NCBI RefSeq assembly: GCF_001612985.1
Contig: NZ_BDBM01000021.1
Location: 62,001-126,000, forward strand
Source of the DNA: Nocardia gamkensis NBRC 108242
GTDB lineage: Bacteria; Actinomycetota; Actinomycetes; Mycobacteriales; Mycobacteriaceae
Length of the DNA stretch: 64,000 nucleotides
Direction of reading: 5' to 3'
Positions 39,485 through 49,336 of this stretch are shown in pieces (positions within the stretch are counted from its first letter, which is position 1; the number at the start of each line of letters is the position of its first letter). The notes beneath the pieces were generated by a model. It searched no databases. It was not told the DNA's origin and saw only the letters and a list, made by a program, of their open reading frames with translations. The position numbers and the translations under genes are program-made.

Positions 39485-40132
39485 TTACGGCACGTAGCGG
39501 CGCAGGCGCCTAGCGGCGAACTCGCGGAAGTAGGACAACTTCTCCGCCGGCACGAGGGCCGGGAGCAGGAAGTACCACGCGCGCTCCATCCGGACCGCCA
39601 TCTGGTCGATGGATTCGGTGCCGACGGCGATGATGTGCACGCCCGCGGCCATCTCCTGCCAGAGCAGGCCGATGACCTCCGCGTCCAGGTCGGCGATCAG
39701 GTCGCCCTGGGCGATGGCTCGCTCGGCGAGCAGGCGGTAGGTGTCGCCCCAGTTCTTGGCGATGTTGTCGCCTTGGGCGCCGCGGTAGTCGCCGATCTGG
39801 TGGGTCAGCTTCAGCATGGCGCCGACCATCGGGTCGTTCATCGATAGATCGGCGACGACGTAGGTGATGCCGATGCACGCTTCCAGCGCGGGCACCCGGG
39901 GATCGAAGAAGCCCTGACACGAGCTGGTCAGTCGCTCGTTGCCCTGGTCGACCACGGCGCGCGCCAGCTCTTCCTTCGAGCCGAAGTGAAAATACAAGGC
40001 GCCCTTGGTCACATTGGACTGCGCGATGATCTCGCTCAGGCTCGCATTCGCATATCCCAAGCGCAGAAAGACATCGGCCGCGCCTGCCAGGACGGAGTCG
40101 CGGGTGATCTCCGCGCGCGCTTGCCTAGCCAT
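39485..40132 (-). CDS. TetR-family regulator, gamma-butyrolactone receptor type
   Basis: This 215-residue protein has an N-terminal TetR helix-turn-helix: RDSVLAGAADVFLRLGYANASLSEIIAQSNVTKGALYFHFGSKEELA. The rest, with a hydrophobic pocket and RMERAWYFLLPALVP near the end, resembles ScbR/ArpA-type autoregulator receptors. No butyrolactone synthase or antibiotic cluster is nearby, so the ligand and targets are open. Upstream lie tandem 18-bp repeats that may be its own operator. Confidence 0.8.
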   Translation of the reverse strand: MARQARAEITRDSVLAGAADVFLRLGYANASLSEIIAQSNVTKGALYFHFGSKEELARAVVDQGNERLTSSCQGFFDPRVPALEACIGITYVVADLSMNDPMVGAMLKLTHQIGDYRGAQGDNIAKNWGDTYRLLAERAIAQGDLIADLDAEVIGLLWQEMAAGVHIIAVGTESIDQMAVRMERAWYFLLPALVPAEKLSYFREFAARRLRRYVP

Positions 40133-40160
40133 CAGATCCGCCTGTCATCCCAAAACCAGC

Positions 40161-40196
40161 CATCCTGAAGTAGACCGACATCCCGAAGTTGACCGA
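40161..40196. repeat. Two tandem 18-bp repeats upstream of TetR gene
   Basis: Units CATCCTGAAGTAGACCGA and CATCCCGAAGTTGACCGA are adjacent and differ at two positions. A partial third (CATCCCAAAACCAG) starts at 40146. They lie 29-64 bp before the TetR start codon, a place suited to autoregulation. Confidence 0.55.
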
Positions 40197-40313
40197 CTTA
40201 CCGCCCGAACAGCACCCAAAGGATGGGTGAACCGTACCACCAGGCGCGCGCCCGGCAGCCAATTCGAGCATTCGACAAGACCCGCCGCGCAATTTGCTGG
40301 TTAACAATCCGGG

Positions 40314-40967
40314 TCACTCACCTGCGCTCGCGCGCCACTCCGAACTCAGTTGCGGCTCGGCCTCCAGATGGCTCAGCCCGTTCCAGCACAGGTTCACCAA
40401 GTGTGCCGCCACAACCTCTTTCGAGGGTTGGCGCTCGTCGAGCCACCAGGTCGCGGCGGTGGCGACCTGGCCGACGAGCGCCTGCGCGTAGAGGGTGGAC
40501 AGACTGGTGTCGAACCCGCGCCGCGCGAAATCTCCGGCCAGGATGTGCGCCACCTGATTGGTCGCCTCGTTGAGCAAACTGGAGTACCTGCCCTCCGCCG
40601 CCGCGGCGGGCTGATCGCGCACCAGAATTCGAAACCCGTCGGTTCGTTCTTCGATGTAGGTCAGCAGTGCCAGCGCCACCTGTTCGAGCCGGATACGCGA
40701 TCGGTTCTGCGTGAGCGAGGAGGTGATCATGTCGAGCAGCATCGACATCTCGCGGTCGACGACGACCGCGTACAACCCCTCCTTGCCGCCGAAGTGTTCG
40801 TACACCACGGGTTTGGAGACCTGGGCACGTTGCGCGATCTCCTCGATGGAGGTCGCGTCGTAACCGCGTTCGGCGAACAGCGCGCGCCCGATCTCGATGA
40901 GCTGCTGACGCCGCTGCGTGCCGGTCATCCGCGGCCGGGACACTCGATGCGACTCACCCGAAGACAC
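40314..40967 (-). CDS. TetR-family regulator (Rv1019-like)
   Basis: This 217-residue protein has the N-terminal TetR domain RRQQLIEIGRALFAERGYDATSIEEIAQRAQVSKPVVYEHFGGKEGLY. It lies between mfd and glmU as Rv1019 does in M. tuberculosis. GTG 40967 is chosen because GGAGGAG lies five bases upstream; the ATG at 40928 has no ribosome site. The targets are unknown. A very long antisense-type frame extending to 43007 is a glmU shadow and not part of this gene. Confidence 0.87.
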   Translation of the reverse strand: MSSGESHRVSRPRMTGTQRRQQLIEIGRALFAERGYDATSIEEIAQRAQVSKPVVYEHFGGKEGLYAVVVDREMSMLLDMITSSLTQNRSRIRLEQVALALLTYIEERTDGFRILVRDQPAAAAEGRYSSLLNEATNQVAHILAGDFARRGFDTSLSTLYAQALVGQVATAATWWLDERQPSKEVVAAHLVNLCWNGLSHLEAEPQLSSEWRASAGE

Positions 40968-41346
40968 CCCTGCTCCTCCGCCCTCTCCGCGTTGTTGCCG
41001 GTCGTGAGTGCCTCGGCGGTTCCCTCCGACCGACGGTCGCATGCCGGGCGGGTCGCGGGCGAGCCCGGCGAGTTGCCCTCGTGCGTGTCGAGTCGGCCGT
41101 CGCACCGGGGCTCCGACGCACGACACCGACATTCGGATACCACTGTCCCAGACCGGCCGGGGATCCACCCGCCCGGCCCACCGGTCCGCCGCCGGCGTGT
41201 CTGCGGCCGTCCCGGCTCCGCCCTGGTACGGCCGGAATACGCGGACAGGCGGGCCGAACAATTCGCGGGGAGGCGGCCGAGTATGCGAGGATTCATCCCG
41301 TGCCGTGGCACAGCGGCGGGGTGTTCGCCAACCGCCGGTGTGGCAA
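40968..41346. other. Intergenic region, 379 bp
   Basis: Separates the TetR gene from tRNA-Gln (divergent). It contains only shadow frames. No operator or RNA structure stands out. Confidence 0.45.
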
Positions 41347-41417
41347 TCCGCCGTGGTGTAATGGCAGCACATCTGATTTTGGTTCAGAGAGTTCAGGTTC
41401 GAGTCCTGGCGGCGGAG
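41347..41417 (+). tRNA. tRNA-Gln (anticodon UUG)
   Basis: The acceptor stem TCCGCCG (41347-41353) pairs with CGGCGGA (41410-41416). The anticodon arm TCTGA-TTTTGGT-TCAGA gives anticodon TTG, and the T-arm contains GGTTCGAGTCC. CCA is not encoded. Its position between the TetR gene and glmU is conserved in mycobacteria. Confidence 0.93.
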
Positions 41418-41507
41418 CTCGAGAGCACGATGCCCTATCGTTGGCCCGCAGATCGCTGACCAAGCACGACGATGCCCCGCACGAGGACAGGCAGCCGAGG
41501 GAGATCC

Positions 41508-42998
41508 ATGCCACAGCAGACCGCCGTCGTCGTTCTCGCAGCCGGTGCCGGGACGCGAATGCGGTCGAAGACCCCCAAGGTCCTGCATTCGCTGGCCGGT
41601 CGGAGCATGCTCGCCCACGCGCTGCATGCGGCGAACGAGATCGACCCCGCGTACCTCATCACCGTGGTGGGGCACGACCGCGAGCAAGTCGGCGCGGCGG
41701 TGACCGCGGTGGCCGACGAGCTGGGCCGGGAGATCACCCCGGCGATCCAGGAACAGCAGCTCGGCACCGGGCACGCCGTGCAGTGCGCGCTGGCCGCCCT
41801 GCCGGTCGGATTCACCGGTGACGTACTGGTCACCTCCGCGGACGTGCCGCTGCTGGACGGGCACACCCTGGCCGCGCTGCTCGACGAGCACCGCAGCTAC
41901 GCCGAACGCCCCGCGGTCACCGTGCTGACCTTCGTACCGCCGGACCCGAACGGCTACGGCCGCATCGTGCGCGACGCGGAGGGCCAGCTGGCCGAGATCG
42001 TCGAGCACGCCGACGCCACCCCGGAGCAGGCCGCGATCACCGAGGTGAACTCCGGTGTGTACGCGTTCGACGCGGCGGTGCTGCGCACCATGATCAGCCG
42101 GCTGTCCACCGCCAACGCCCAGCACGAGCTGTACCTCACCGACGTACTGCGCCTGGCCCGCGAGGCCGGTCACCCGGTGCACGGCGCACGCCTGGTCGAC
42201 GCGGCCAAGGTCACCGGCGTCAACGACCGGGTGCAACTGGCCTCGGCGGCGCACACGCTCAACCGCTACATCCTGGAACGCCACATGCGCGCGGGCGTCA
42301 CGATCATGGATCCCGCCTCGACCTGGGTCGACGCCGGTGTGCGCATCGGAAGGGACGCCGTGCTGCGACCCGGCGTGCAACTTATCGGCAACACCGTCGT
42401 CGGCGAGGACGCCGAGATCGGCCCGGACAGCACGCTCACCGACGTCGTCGTGGGCGACGGCGCCCGGGTGATCCGCACCCACGGCGAGGGCGCCACCATC
42501 GGCCCGAAGGCGACCATCGGCCCGTTCAGTTACCTGCGGCCCGGGACCGTCGTGGGCGAGGTGGGCAAGCTCGGCGCGTTCGTCGAGACCAAGAACGCCT
42601 CGATCGGCGCGCATTCGAAGGTCCCGCACCTGACCTACGTCGGCGACGCCACCATCGGGGAACACAGCAACATCGGTGCGTCCAGCGTCTTCGTCAACTA
42701 CGACGGGGTGACCAAGCACCACACCGTGGTCGGCTCGCACGTGCGCACCGGCAGCGACACCATGTTCGTCGCGCCGGTGACGGTGGGTGACGGAGCCTAT
42801 ACGGCGGCGGGTACTGTACTGCGCAGAAACGTTCCGCCCGGAGCTCTCGCGGTCTCCGGCGGACCGCAGAAGAACATCGAGGGCTGGGTGCAGCGACACC
42901 GTCCTGGGACGGACGCGGCCCGCGCGGCGGCGGAAGCCACCGCGGCCAAGGAGATGTCGAGTCAGGCAATAGAGCAAAAGGATGGCAATCAGCAGTGA
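41508..42998 (+). CDS. glmU: Bifunctional UDP-N-acetylglucosamine pyrophosphorylase/glucosamine-1-phosphate acetyltransferase
   Basis: This 496-residue enzyme makes UDP-GlcNAc for peptidoglycan and cell-wall glycans. The N-terminal uridyltransferase has [18 protein letters not shown] and DVPLLDG. The C-terminal left-handed beta-helix shows hexapeptide repeats, then [20 protein letters not shown] with the acetyltransferase residues. ATG 41508 follows GAGGGAG. The stop overlaps the prs start (GTGA), giving coupled translation. Confidence 0.97.
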   Translation: MPQQTAVVVLAAGAGTRMRSKTPKVLHSLAGRSMLAHALHAANEIDPAYLITVVGHDREQVGAAVTAVADELGREITPAIQEQQLGTGHAVQCALAALPVGFTGDVLVTSADVPLLDGHTLAALLDEHRSYAERPAVTVLTFVPPDPNGYGRIVRDAEGQLAEIVEHADATPEQAAITEVNSGVYAFDAAVLRTMISRLSTANAQHELYLTDVLRLAREAGHPVHGARLVDAAKVTGVNDRVQLASAAHTLNRYILERHMRAGVTIMDPASTWVDAGVRIGRDAVLRPGVQLIGNTVVGEDAEIGPDSTLTDVVVGDGARVIRTHGEGATIGPKATIGPFSYLRPGTVVGEVGKLGAFVETKNASIGAHSKVPHLTYVGDATIGEHSNIGASSVFVNYDGVTKHHTVVGSHVRTGSDTMFVAPVTVGDGAYTAAGTVLRRNVPPGALAVSGGPQKNIEGWVQRHRPGTDAARAAAEATAAKEMSSQAIEQKDGNQQ

Positions 42999-43975
42999 CC
43001 GCGTCATGGATCGATAACCAGAAGAACCTGATGCTCTTCTCGGGACGCGCTCATCCTGAGCTGGCCGAGCAGGTCGCCAAGGAACTCGACGTCCACGTCA
43101 CGCCGCAGATCGCGCGGGACTTCGCCAACGGCGAGATCTTCGTCCGGTTCGAGGAGTCGGTCCGTGGTTCCGACGCCTTCGTCCTGCAGAGTTTCCCCGC
43201 GCCACTGAACCAGTGGCTGATGGAGCAGCTCATCATGATCGACGCGCTCAAGCGCGGCTCGGCCAAGCGGATCACCGCTGTGCTGCCGTTCTACCCGTAC
43301 GCCCGCCAGGACAAGAAGCACCGCGGCCGCGAGCCCATCTCGGCCCGCCTGGTCGCGGATCTGCTGAAGACCGCGGGCGCGGACCGGATCATCACCGTCG
43401 ACCTGCACACCGACCAGATCCAGGGCTTCTTCGACGGCCCCGTCGATCACATGCACGCGCAGCTGCAGCTGGCGGAGTACATCCGCACCAACTACAGCCT
43501 CGAGCACATCACCGTCGTCTCCCCGGACTCCGGCCGCGTACGCGTCGCCGAGAAGTGGGCCGACTCGCTGGGCGGCTCGCCGCTGGCCTTCATCCACAAG
43601 ACCCGCGACCCGCTGGTGCCCAACCAGGTGAAGTCCAACCGCGTGGTCGGCGAGGTCGAGGGCCGCACCTGCATCCTGATCGACGACATGATCGACACCG
43701 GCGGCACCATCGCGGGCGCGGTCAAGGTGCTGAAGGAGGCCGGCGCGGGTGACGTGGTCATCGCCGCGACCCACGGCGTGCTGAGCGCGCCCGCCGCCGA
43801 GCGCCTCGCCAACTGCGGCGCCAAGGAGGTCGTGGTGACCAACACCCTGCCCCTGGTGGAAGAGAAGAAGTTCCCGCAGCTCACCGTGCTCTCCATCGCG
43901 CCGCTGCTGGCCCGCACCATCCGCGAGGTCTTCGAAAACGGGTCGGTCACCGGCCTTTTCAACGGCAACGCCTAA
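42995..43975 (+). CDS. prs: Ribose-phosphate pyrophosphokinase (PRPP synthetase)
   Basis: This 326-residue enzyme converts ribose-5-phosphate and ATP to PRPP. It shows [34 protein letters not shown] (ATP/flexible loop), [11 protein letters not shown] and the PRPP loop [18 protein letters not shown] 42995 overlaps the glmU stop. A strong hairpin follows within 10 bp. In decaprenyl-phosphoarabinose-making actinobacteria PRPP also feeds arabinan synthesis. Confidence 0.97.
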   Translation: MTASWIDNQKNLMLFSGRAHPELAEQVAKELDVHVTPQIARDFANGEIFVRFEESVRGSDAFVLQSFPAPLNQWLMEQLIMIDALKRGSAKRITAVLPFYPYARQDKKHRGREPISARLVADLLKTAGADRIITVDLHTDQIQGFFDGPVDHMHAQLQLAEYIRTNYSLEHITVVSPDSGRVRVAEKWADSLGGSPLAFIHKTRDPLVPNQVKSNRVVGEVEGRTCILIDDMIDTGGTIAGAVKVLKEAGAGDVVIAATHGVLSAPAAERLANCGAKEVVVTNTLPLVEEKKFPQLTVLSIAPLLARTIREVFENGSVTGLFNGNA

Positions 43976-43984
43976 GCCTCACAC

Positions 43985-44030
43985 CGCGGAAACGGCGGCT
44001 CGGACTCCGGTCCGGGTCGCCGTTTTCGCG
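43985..44030 (+). terminator. Hairpin terminator after prs
   Basis: CGCGGAAACGGCG (43985-43997) pairs with CGCCGTTTTCGCG (44018-44030), with one G-T pair, over a 20-base loop. It starts 10 bp after the prs stop. It lacks a full T-run, as is common in high-GC actinobacteria. Confidence 0.7.
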
Positions 44031-44069
44031 TACGCGTTAGCCGCGGCGATCGGTGGGGATACCGAGGGT

Positions 44070-44330
44070 ATGGACAGTGACCCGTTGGAAACCGAGATGG
44101 GGGATGACGACCAGGAGGACGAGATCCGCGAGTATCGGCGCAATATCGAGGATCCGCCCGACGACCTGCGCATCCGCTATCACGAGGACGAGGACGACGG
44201 CAGGCTCGGCATCGGTGACGAGCTGGATCAGGAGTGGACGCCGCACGACGGCCGCGCCGAGGACGACGAGGCGGACGACCGGTCCGCCGAGGTGGCCGCG
44301 ATCGAGATCGTCGACGACGAGGACCTCTGA
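44070..44330 (+). CDS. Small highly acidic hypothetical protein
   Basis: This 86-residue protein is about 40% Asp/Glu with no hydrophobic core, so it is probably disordered. GAGGGT sits directly before ATG. It contains RRNIEDPPDDLRIRYHED in the middle and ends IEIVDDEDL. No family is recognised. It stands between the prs terminator and the DUF4190-like gene. Confidence 0.6.
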   Translation: MDSDPLETEMGDDDQEDEIREYRRNIEDPPDDLRIRYHEDEDDGRLGIGDELDQEWTPHDGRAEDDEADDRSAEVAAIEIVDDEDL

Positions 44331-44434
44331 GCCGAATACCGCCCCGACGCGCCGCGCTGTAGCAATCTGCTATGACGCCGCGAGCAGCGTGGTAGGCATA
44401 GGTTGCGTGACCGGGACGACACGAGGAGGGTGCG

Positions 44435-45283
44435 ATGAGCACGCCGAAGGATCCGGACCACACCGACGACGAGCGGCGGGAGCCGGAGGCACCGTCGTTG
44501 TCGAACCAGACCGGTGAGACCTCCGGTGACGAGCCTGCTCAGCCACTGACCGGCGCCGCCCCGGCCCAGACCGGCGCACCACCCACCGAGCACGATCCGG
44601 CCGCCGCGCGGCCTCCGGAAAGCGAGCAGGGTTCGGCGGACCAATGGTGGCAGTCGGGCGGCACACCGCCCGCGGGCCCGCTGGGCGGCCAGTGGGGCGC
44701 GGAACCCAGCGGTCAACCGGCCGAACCTCAGCCGTGGGGCGCCGACGGGCCGGGCGGCCAGCAGTCCTGGGGCGCCGAACCCGCCGCGCCGGGGTCCCCA
44801 CTGTCGGGTTCCGCTCCGCAGCCTCCGACCGACGAGGAGACGCGCCGGTTCACACCGGACGACCACGCTCGATACGGGTCGGGCGGACAACCGCCCTACC
44901 CGCCGTACGGACAGCCCGCCGACGCCGGGCAACCGTATCCGCCGCCCGGGCAACCTCCGTACCCGGCGGGCGGAGGGTACGACCAACCGGCGGCCGGTCC
45001 GCAGTACGGCTACCCGTCCTACCCGCAGGAGGGGTACGAGCCGTATGCCACCCCGCCGAAGCAGCCGGGTAGCCAGGTGTACTCGATCATCGGGTTCGTC
45101 TGCGCGGTGACCGCGGTGCTGTTCTGCCCGATCTTGTTCGGTCCGGCCGGGATAATCCTGGGGATCGTCGGGCACAACAAGGGCGAATCGCTCGGCAAAT
45201 GGGCAGCGATCGCGGCGGCCGTCGGGATGGTCATCGGCTTCATCGTGGGATTCGCCGTGTTCGGCGGAGACTTCACGACGTAG
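44435..45283 (+). CDS. Pro/Gly-rich membrane protein with C-terminal DUF4190-like domain
   Basis: This 282-residue protein has about 200 residues of Pro/Gly/Gln/Tyr-rich, presumably cytoplasmic disorder (PPYPPYGQ-like repeats). Two TM segments follow: SIIGFVCAVTAVLFCPILFGPAGIILGIVGH and WAAIAAAVGMVIGFIVGFAVFGG. The pair with the GHNKGESLGKWA turn is typical of DUF4190. Actinobacteria encode many such proteins of unknown role. ATG has GGAGG upstream. Confidence 0.8.
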   Translation: MSTPKDPDHTDDERREPEAPSLSNQTGETSGDEPAQPLTGAAPAQTGAPPTEHDPAAARPPESEQGSADQWWQSGGTPPAGPLGGQWGAEPSGQPAEPQPWGADGPGGQQSWGAEPAAPGSPLSGSAPQPPTDEETRRFTPDDHARYGSGGQPPYPPYGQPADAGQPYPPPGQPPYPAGGGYDQPAAGPQYGYPSYPQEGYEPYATPPKQPGSQVYSIIGFVCAVTAVLFCPILFGPAGIILGIVGHNKGESLGKWAAIAAAVGMVIGFIVGFAVFGGDFTT

Positions 45284-45333
45284 ATTTCCGGTATGCGTTC
45301 CTTCGGTGACACCAGCGCGGGGAGTGTGCGCGC

Positions 45334-45981
45334 ATGACCGGATTCACGGGCTTCCCGCTGGCCGGGCTGGACTTCTACGAAGACTTGGAGGCCGACAACT
45401 CCAAGGCTTTCTGGACCGCGCACAAGAATATTTACGACGAATCGGTACTCGCGCCGATGAAGGCGCTTGTAGCCGAGCTGGAGACGGATTTCGGCGCGGC
45501 GAAGATCTTCCGGCCATATCGGGACGTGCGCTTCGCCAGGGACAAGACGCCGTACAAGACCGCGCAGGGCGCGGTGGTGCGCGCCGCGCCCGGCGTCGGC
45601 TGGTATGTCCAGATCAACGCCGCGGGCCTGTTCGTCGGCGGCGGCTTCTACCAGGGCTCGCCCGATCAGCTCGCGCAACTGCGCGCCACCATCGACGACG
45701 AGGTACGCGGCGGCGAACTGGCGGCGATCCTCGCGAAACTCGCCGACGCCGGCTTCAACATCGGCGGCGAGAAGCTGAAGACCAAACCCAAGGGTTACGA
45801 CGCCGACCATCCGCGCATCGACCTGCTGCGGCACAAATCCATCACGTGCGGCAGGGAATTCGGCGCACCCGGCTGGCTGGACACGCCGCGGACGGCGAAG
45901 GAGGTCCGCGCCGCGTGGGAGACGATGCGGCCGCTGGTCGAGTGGCTCGCGGCGGTGGTCGGCGGCGCGCCCTCCCGGTGA
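45334..45981 (+). CDS. DUF2461 (TIGR02453) family protein
   Basis: This 215-residue protein fits DUF2461: FTGFPLAGLDFYEDLEADNSKAFW at the start, FRPYRDVRFARDKTPYKTAQGA, YVQINAAGLFVGGGFY and GYDADHPRIDLLRHKSI. The length is typical. It is soluble and its activity is unknown. It lies 50 bp after the DUF4190-like gene and converges on egtD with a 22-bp gap. Confidence 0.88.
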   Translation: MTGFTGFPLAGLDFYEDLEADNSKAFWTAHKNIYDESVLAPMKALVAELETDFGAAKIFRPYRDVRFARDKTPYKTAQGAVVRAAPGVGWYVQINAAGLFVGGGFYQGSPDQLAQLRATIDDEVRGGELAAILAKLADAGFNIGGEKLKTKPKGYDADHPRIDLLRHKSITCGREFGAPGWLDTPRTAKEVRAAWETMRPLVEWLAAVVGGAPSR

Positions 45982-46003
45982 CCGCCGCCGACCGGAGCCC
46001 CGG

Positions 46004-46975
46004 TCAGCGCCGTCCGGCGAGGATCAGCGCGAAGCGATCGTCCGGATCGGTCCACACGTGCCCGGTGGCGAAGCCCGCGGCGGCGAGCTCGGCGTCGAGC
46101 CCCCCGACCCGGAACTTCGCGGAGATCTCGGTGCGCATCTGTTCGCCGCGGCCGAAACGCACGGTGAGACCGAGGTCGGCGACCGTGACGGTCATGTCCT
46201 CGCTCGCCTCCAGCCGCATCTCGATCCACTCCCGCGCCGCGTCCCAGACCGCGATGTGCCGGAACTTCTCCGGCGCGAAGTCGGCGCGCAGGCGAGCGTT
46301 CAACACGTGCAGCACATTCCGGTTGAACTCGGCGGTGACGCCCGCCGCGTCGTCGTAGGCGGGCACGAGCACCGCCGGGTCGGTGACCAGCCCGGCGCCG
46401 AGCAGCAGTTGCTCACCCGGCTCGAGCACGGCGTGGATCCTGGCGAGGAATTCGGCCCTCTCCTCGGGGACGAGGTTGCCGATGGTGCCGCCGAGGAAGG
46501 CGATCATCCGGCGACCGCCACGCGGGAGGTTGTCCAAGGTGTCGGTGAAATCGCTGACCACACCGTGCACGCCGAGACCAGGGAACTCGGCCGCGACCTC
46601 GTCGGCCGCCGCTCGCAGCGCCGCGGACGAAACGTCCTGCGGTACATACGTCTTCAAGGGTCCGCGCGCGCTGAGGGCGGTGAGCAGCAGGCGGGTCTTG
46701 GCCGCCGATCCGGCGCCGAGTTCGACCAGCACCTCGGCCTGGGCGGCGTCGGCGATCTCGTCGACCACCCGCTCGAGCAGCGCGCGCTCGGTGCGCGTCG
46801 GGTAGTACTCGGGCAGCTCGGTGATCCGCTCGAACAGTTCGCTGCCCTTGGCGTCGTAGAACCATTTGGGCGGCAACCATTTCGGGGTCGCGGTCAGGCC
46901 CTGTGTGGCGTCCGAGCGGAGCGCCGTGTTCAGGTCGTCTTCGGTGAGGTGGATGTCCAGCGTGGCTGCGGTCAT
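46004..46975 (-). CDS. egtD: L-histidine N-alpha-methyltransferase
   Basis: This 323-residue SAM enzyme makes hercynine by trimethylating histidine, the first ergothioneine step. It shows WLPPKWFYDAKGSELFERITELPEYYPTRTE, the SAM motif LVELGAGSAAKTRLLL and FLGGTIGNLVPEERAEFL. ATG 46975 gives the normal length; a longer frame runs through egtC. It is the last gene of egtA-B-C-D, 17 bp after egtC. Confidence 0.95.
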   Translation of the reverse strand: MTAATLDIHLTEDDLNTALRSDATQGLTATPKWLPPKWFYDAKGSELFERITELPEYYPTRTERALLERVVDEIADAAQAEVLVELGAGSAAKTRLLLTALSARGPLKTYVPQDVSSAALRAAADEVAAEFPGLGVHGVVSDFTDTLDNLPRGGRRMIAFLGGTIGNLVPEERAEFLARIHAVLEPGEQLLLGAGLVTDPAVLVPAYDDAAGVTAEFNRNVLHVLNARLRADFAPEKFRHIAVWDAAREWIEMRLEASEDMTVTVADLGLTVRFGRGEQMRTEISAKFRVGGLDAELAAAGFATGHVWTDPDDRFALILAGRR

Positions 46976-46992
46976 GGCGCGGGCCTTTCGGG

Positions 46993-47802
46993 TCAGAGGA
47001 GGGCGTCGACGGACAGCGCGCCGGGCCTGGCGCTCACCAGGCTGCGGTCCGGGATCGACCGCCAGCGGGGGTCGTCGTCGAAGGGTTCGGAGGACACGAG
47101 CGCGAAGTCGTCGGTGACCAGCACCGACAACGAATGGTGGCAGGTGGTCGCCCACAGTTGCGCGCCGTCGGAGAGCAGGAGATTCAGGCGTGCTTCCGGC
47201 GCTCGGTCGAGGATCGCGGACACCAGCAGCCGCAGTGCCGCCGGAGCGGCGGACCATTCGCCGTCCGGTGCGCCGGTCGCCAGCAGATCGCACAGCAGTA
47301 CCCACAGCGTGGCAGCGTCGGTGGCGGATTCCGCCTCCAGCAACCGCGCGGGGGTGAACAGATCCTCGGCGCCGAGTTCGGCGGCGATGAGCGCGAACTC
47401 CTCGGCCACGCCGGTCAGCGTGCGCCGCCAGTCCGGCACCACGCCGTTGTGACTGAACGCCCAGCGGTCACGGGTGAACGGCGCGCACGCGGACCGCTCG
47501 ACCGGCATGCCGACCGTCGCCGACCGCACCGCCGCGAGCACGGCGGCGGACTCCAGCTGCGGAAGCACCTCGTCCACGGCCGGGTCGGTCCAGATCGGCG
47601 CCGCGTTGCGGTAACGGCTGGCGGTGACCGTGTCGTCCGCTCCGACGCGCCACCAGGCGACGCCGAACCCGTCGGCGTTGATGGTGCCGCCGTGGCGCAT
47701 GTCGCGCGGCGCCCACGCCTGCGTGTGCAGCGAATGGGAGCCGAGGGTCACCATGTCGCCTACCCGCACCGGCGGGCCGATGTAACCCAGGTGTCTACAC
47801 AT
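46993..47802 (-). CDS. egtC: Gamma-glutamyl-hercynylcysteine sulfoxide hydrolase (class II amidotransferase)
   Basis: This 269-residue Ntn hydrolase opens MCRHLGYIG, so Cys2 becomes the N-terminal nucleophile after Met removal; that fixes the start at 47802 rather than two codons earlier. RHGGTINADGFGVAWW and FSHNGVVPDW are amidotransferase motifs. It removes the glutamyl group in ergothioneine synthesis. It lies 87 bp after egtB. Confidence 0.93.
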   Translation of the reverse strand: MCRHLGYIGPPVRVGDMVTLGSHSLHTQAWAPRDMRHGGTINADGFGVAWWRVGADDTVTASRYRNAAPIWTDPAVDEVLPQLESAAVLAAVRSATVGMPVERSACAPFTRDRWAFSHNGVVPDWRRTLTGVAEEFALIAAELGAEDLFTPARLLEAESATDAATLWVLLCDLLATGAPDGEWSAAPAALRLLVSAILDRAPEARLNLLLSDGAQLWATTCHHSLSVLVTDDFALVSSEPFDDDPRWRSIPDRSLVSARPGALSVDALL

Positions 47803-47889
47803 CGGCACCCGCCGATGCCGCCTTCGACCGGTGCGGTCCGCTCACCGCGTGACCGCGGTCCGGCCGCAGGCCGGAATGACGGGCGTCGC

Positions 47890-49236
47890 TCACTCGCCTT
47901 CTCCCGGACCCAGATCCCGCGCCAGGCGGAACCCGGCGAAGATCTGGCGACGGATGGGATGGTCCCAGTTGCGGAAGGTGCCGCGACAGGCCACCGGATC
48001 GGTGCCGAAGGAACCGCCGCGCAGCACGCGATAATCGCCGCCGAAGAACACCTCGGAGTACTCCCGGTACGGGAACACACGGAAGCCCGGGTACGGCTCG
48101 AAACCCGAAGCGGTCCATTCCCACACGTCACCGATCAGCTGGTGCACGCCCGCGGGAGACGCGCCGGACGGATACGCGCCGACCTCGGCGGGTTCCAGAT
48201 GCCGCTGCCCGAGGTTCGCGGTGGTCGCGTCGGGATCGGCGTCGCCCCACGGGAATCGGCGCGACGCGCCGGTGGCGGGATCGAACCTGGCCGCCTTCTC
48301 CCACTCCGCTTCGGTGGGCAGGCGCTTACCCGCCCAGTTCGCGTAGGCCTCGGCCTCGAACCAGCACACGTGCACGACCGGCTGCCGCGGGCGCAGCGGG
48401 GTCATCACCCCGAATACCCGCCGCCACCAGCGCCCGGACGGATCGCGCTCCCAGAACTGCGGCGCGACGAGGCCTGCCTCGGTGCGGTGCGCCCAGCCGC
48501 GCTCGGACCACAGCTCGGGCCGCTCATAGCCGCCGTCGTCGACGAAAGCCAGGTATTGCTCGTTGGTCACCGGCGCGGCGTCGATCGCGAAGCCGGGCAC
48601 CCGGACCGGATGTGCGGGGCGTTCGTTGTCCAGCGCCCACACGTCGGTCGAGGTGCCCATGGTGAATTCGCCCGCGGGGATCACGACTTCCCCGGTGACC
48701 GGCGCCGCGGCGGTGGGTGCGGCCGCCGCGGCGAGCACGGGTGCGCCCGCGCGCAACTGATGGGTGGCCAGCATGGTCTCGTCGTGCTGCTGCTCGTGCT
48801 GGGCGATCATGCCGAACGCGAACCCGTCATCGATCAGTGGCCGACCTCGTAGTTCGCTGCGCTCCAGCACATCCCACACCTTGTCGCGCACGGCGCCGAC
48901 GTAGTCGCGGGCCTGGCCGGGATCGAGCAACGGTAGTTCGGGCCGGTTCGCGCGGGCGTGTTTGAAGGCGTCGTAGAGCTCGTCGATGTCGGCGCGCACC
49001 GCGTCGCGTCCGCCGACGTCGCGCACGAGCCAGAGTTCTTCCTGATTGCCGATGTGCGCGAGGTCCCAGACGAGTGGGCTCATCAGTCGCGAATGTTGGG
49101 CTACCAGTTCGGCTTCGTCCAGGCAGTCGGTGAGGGTGAGGGTTCGTTGCCGGGCGCGCGTGAGCACCTCGGCGATCCGGTCGCGCAGCTGTTCGGTACC
49201 GGCGTGGTCGGTGAAGGCGGAATGGGAAGTGGTCAC
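47890..49236 (-). CDS. egtB: Hercynine oxygenase (sulfoxide synthase)
   Basis: This 448-residue non-haem iron enzyme joins gamma-glutamylcysteine and hercynine with O2. The DinB-like N-terminal domain supplies His in SPLVWDLAHIGNQEELW and the HX3HXE motif as HEQQHDE. The FGE-sulfatase-like C-terminal domain has FTMGTSTD, LPTEAEWEKAARF, GDVWEWTASGFEPYPGF and RGGSFGT. GTG 49236 has GGAG nine bases upstream. It is 100 bp after egtA. Confidence 0.94.
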   Translation of the reverse strand: MTTSHSAFTDHAGTEQLRDRIAEVLTRARQRTLTLTDCLDEAELVAQHSRLMSPLVWDLAHIGNQEELWLVRDVGGRDAVRADIDELYDAFKHARANRPELPLLDPGQARDYVGAVRDKVWDVLERSELRGRPLIDDGFAFGMIAQHEQQHDETMLATHQLRAGAPVLAAAAAPTAAAPVTGEVVIPAGEFTMGTSTDVWALDNERPAHPVRVPGFAIDAAPVTNEQYLAFVDDGGYERPELWSERGWAHRTEAGLVAPQFWERDPSGRWWRRVFGVMTPLRPRQPVVHVCWFEAEAYANWAGKRLPTEAEWEKAARFDPATGASRRFPWGDADPDATTANLGQRHLEPAEVGAYPSGASPAGVHQLIGDVWEWTASGFEPYPGFRVFPYREYSEVFFGGDYRVLRGGSFGTDPVACRGTFRNWDHPIRRQIFAGFRLARDLGPGEGE

Positions 49237-49336
49237 GGGAAACGTCTCCGGGATTCGTGCTGATCGGCGTCTGCGCTGCTGGGCGACTCGGCGCGGTCGA
49301 CCGGGTCGCTGTCGGGGAAATGCGGTCGGCTGCTGG

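Noticed and set aside
40314-43007. A single 897-codon open frame on the minus strand
   Set aside because: Only its last 217 codons are a real TetR gene; the rest lies antisense to glmU and tRNA-Gln and has GC-shadow composition.
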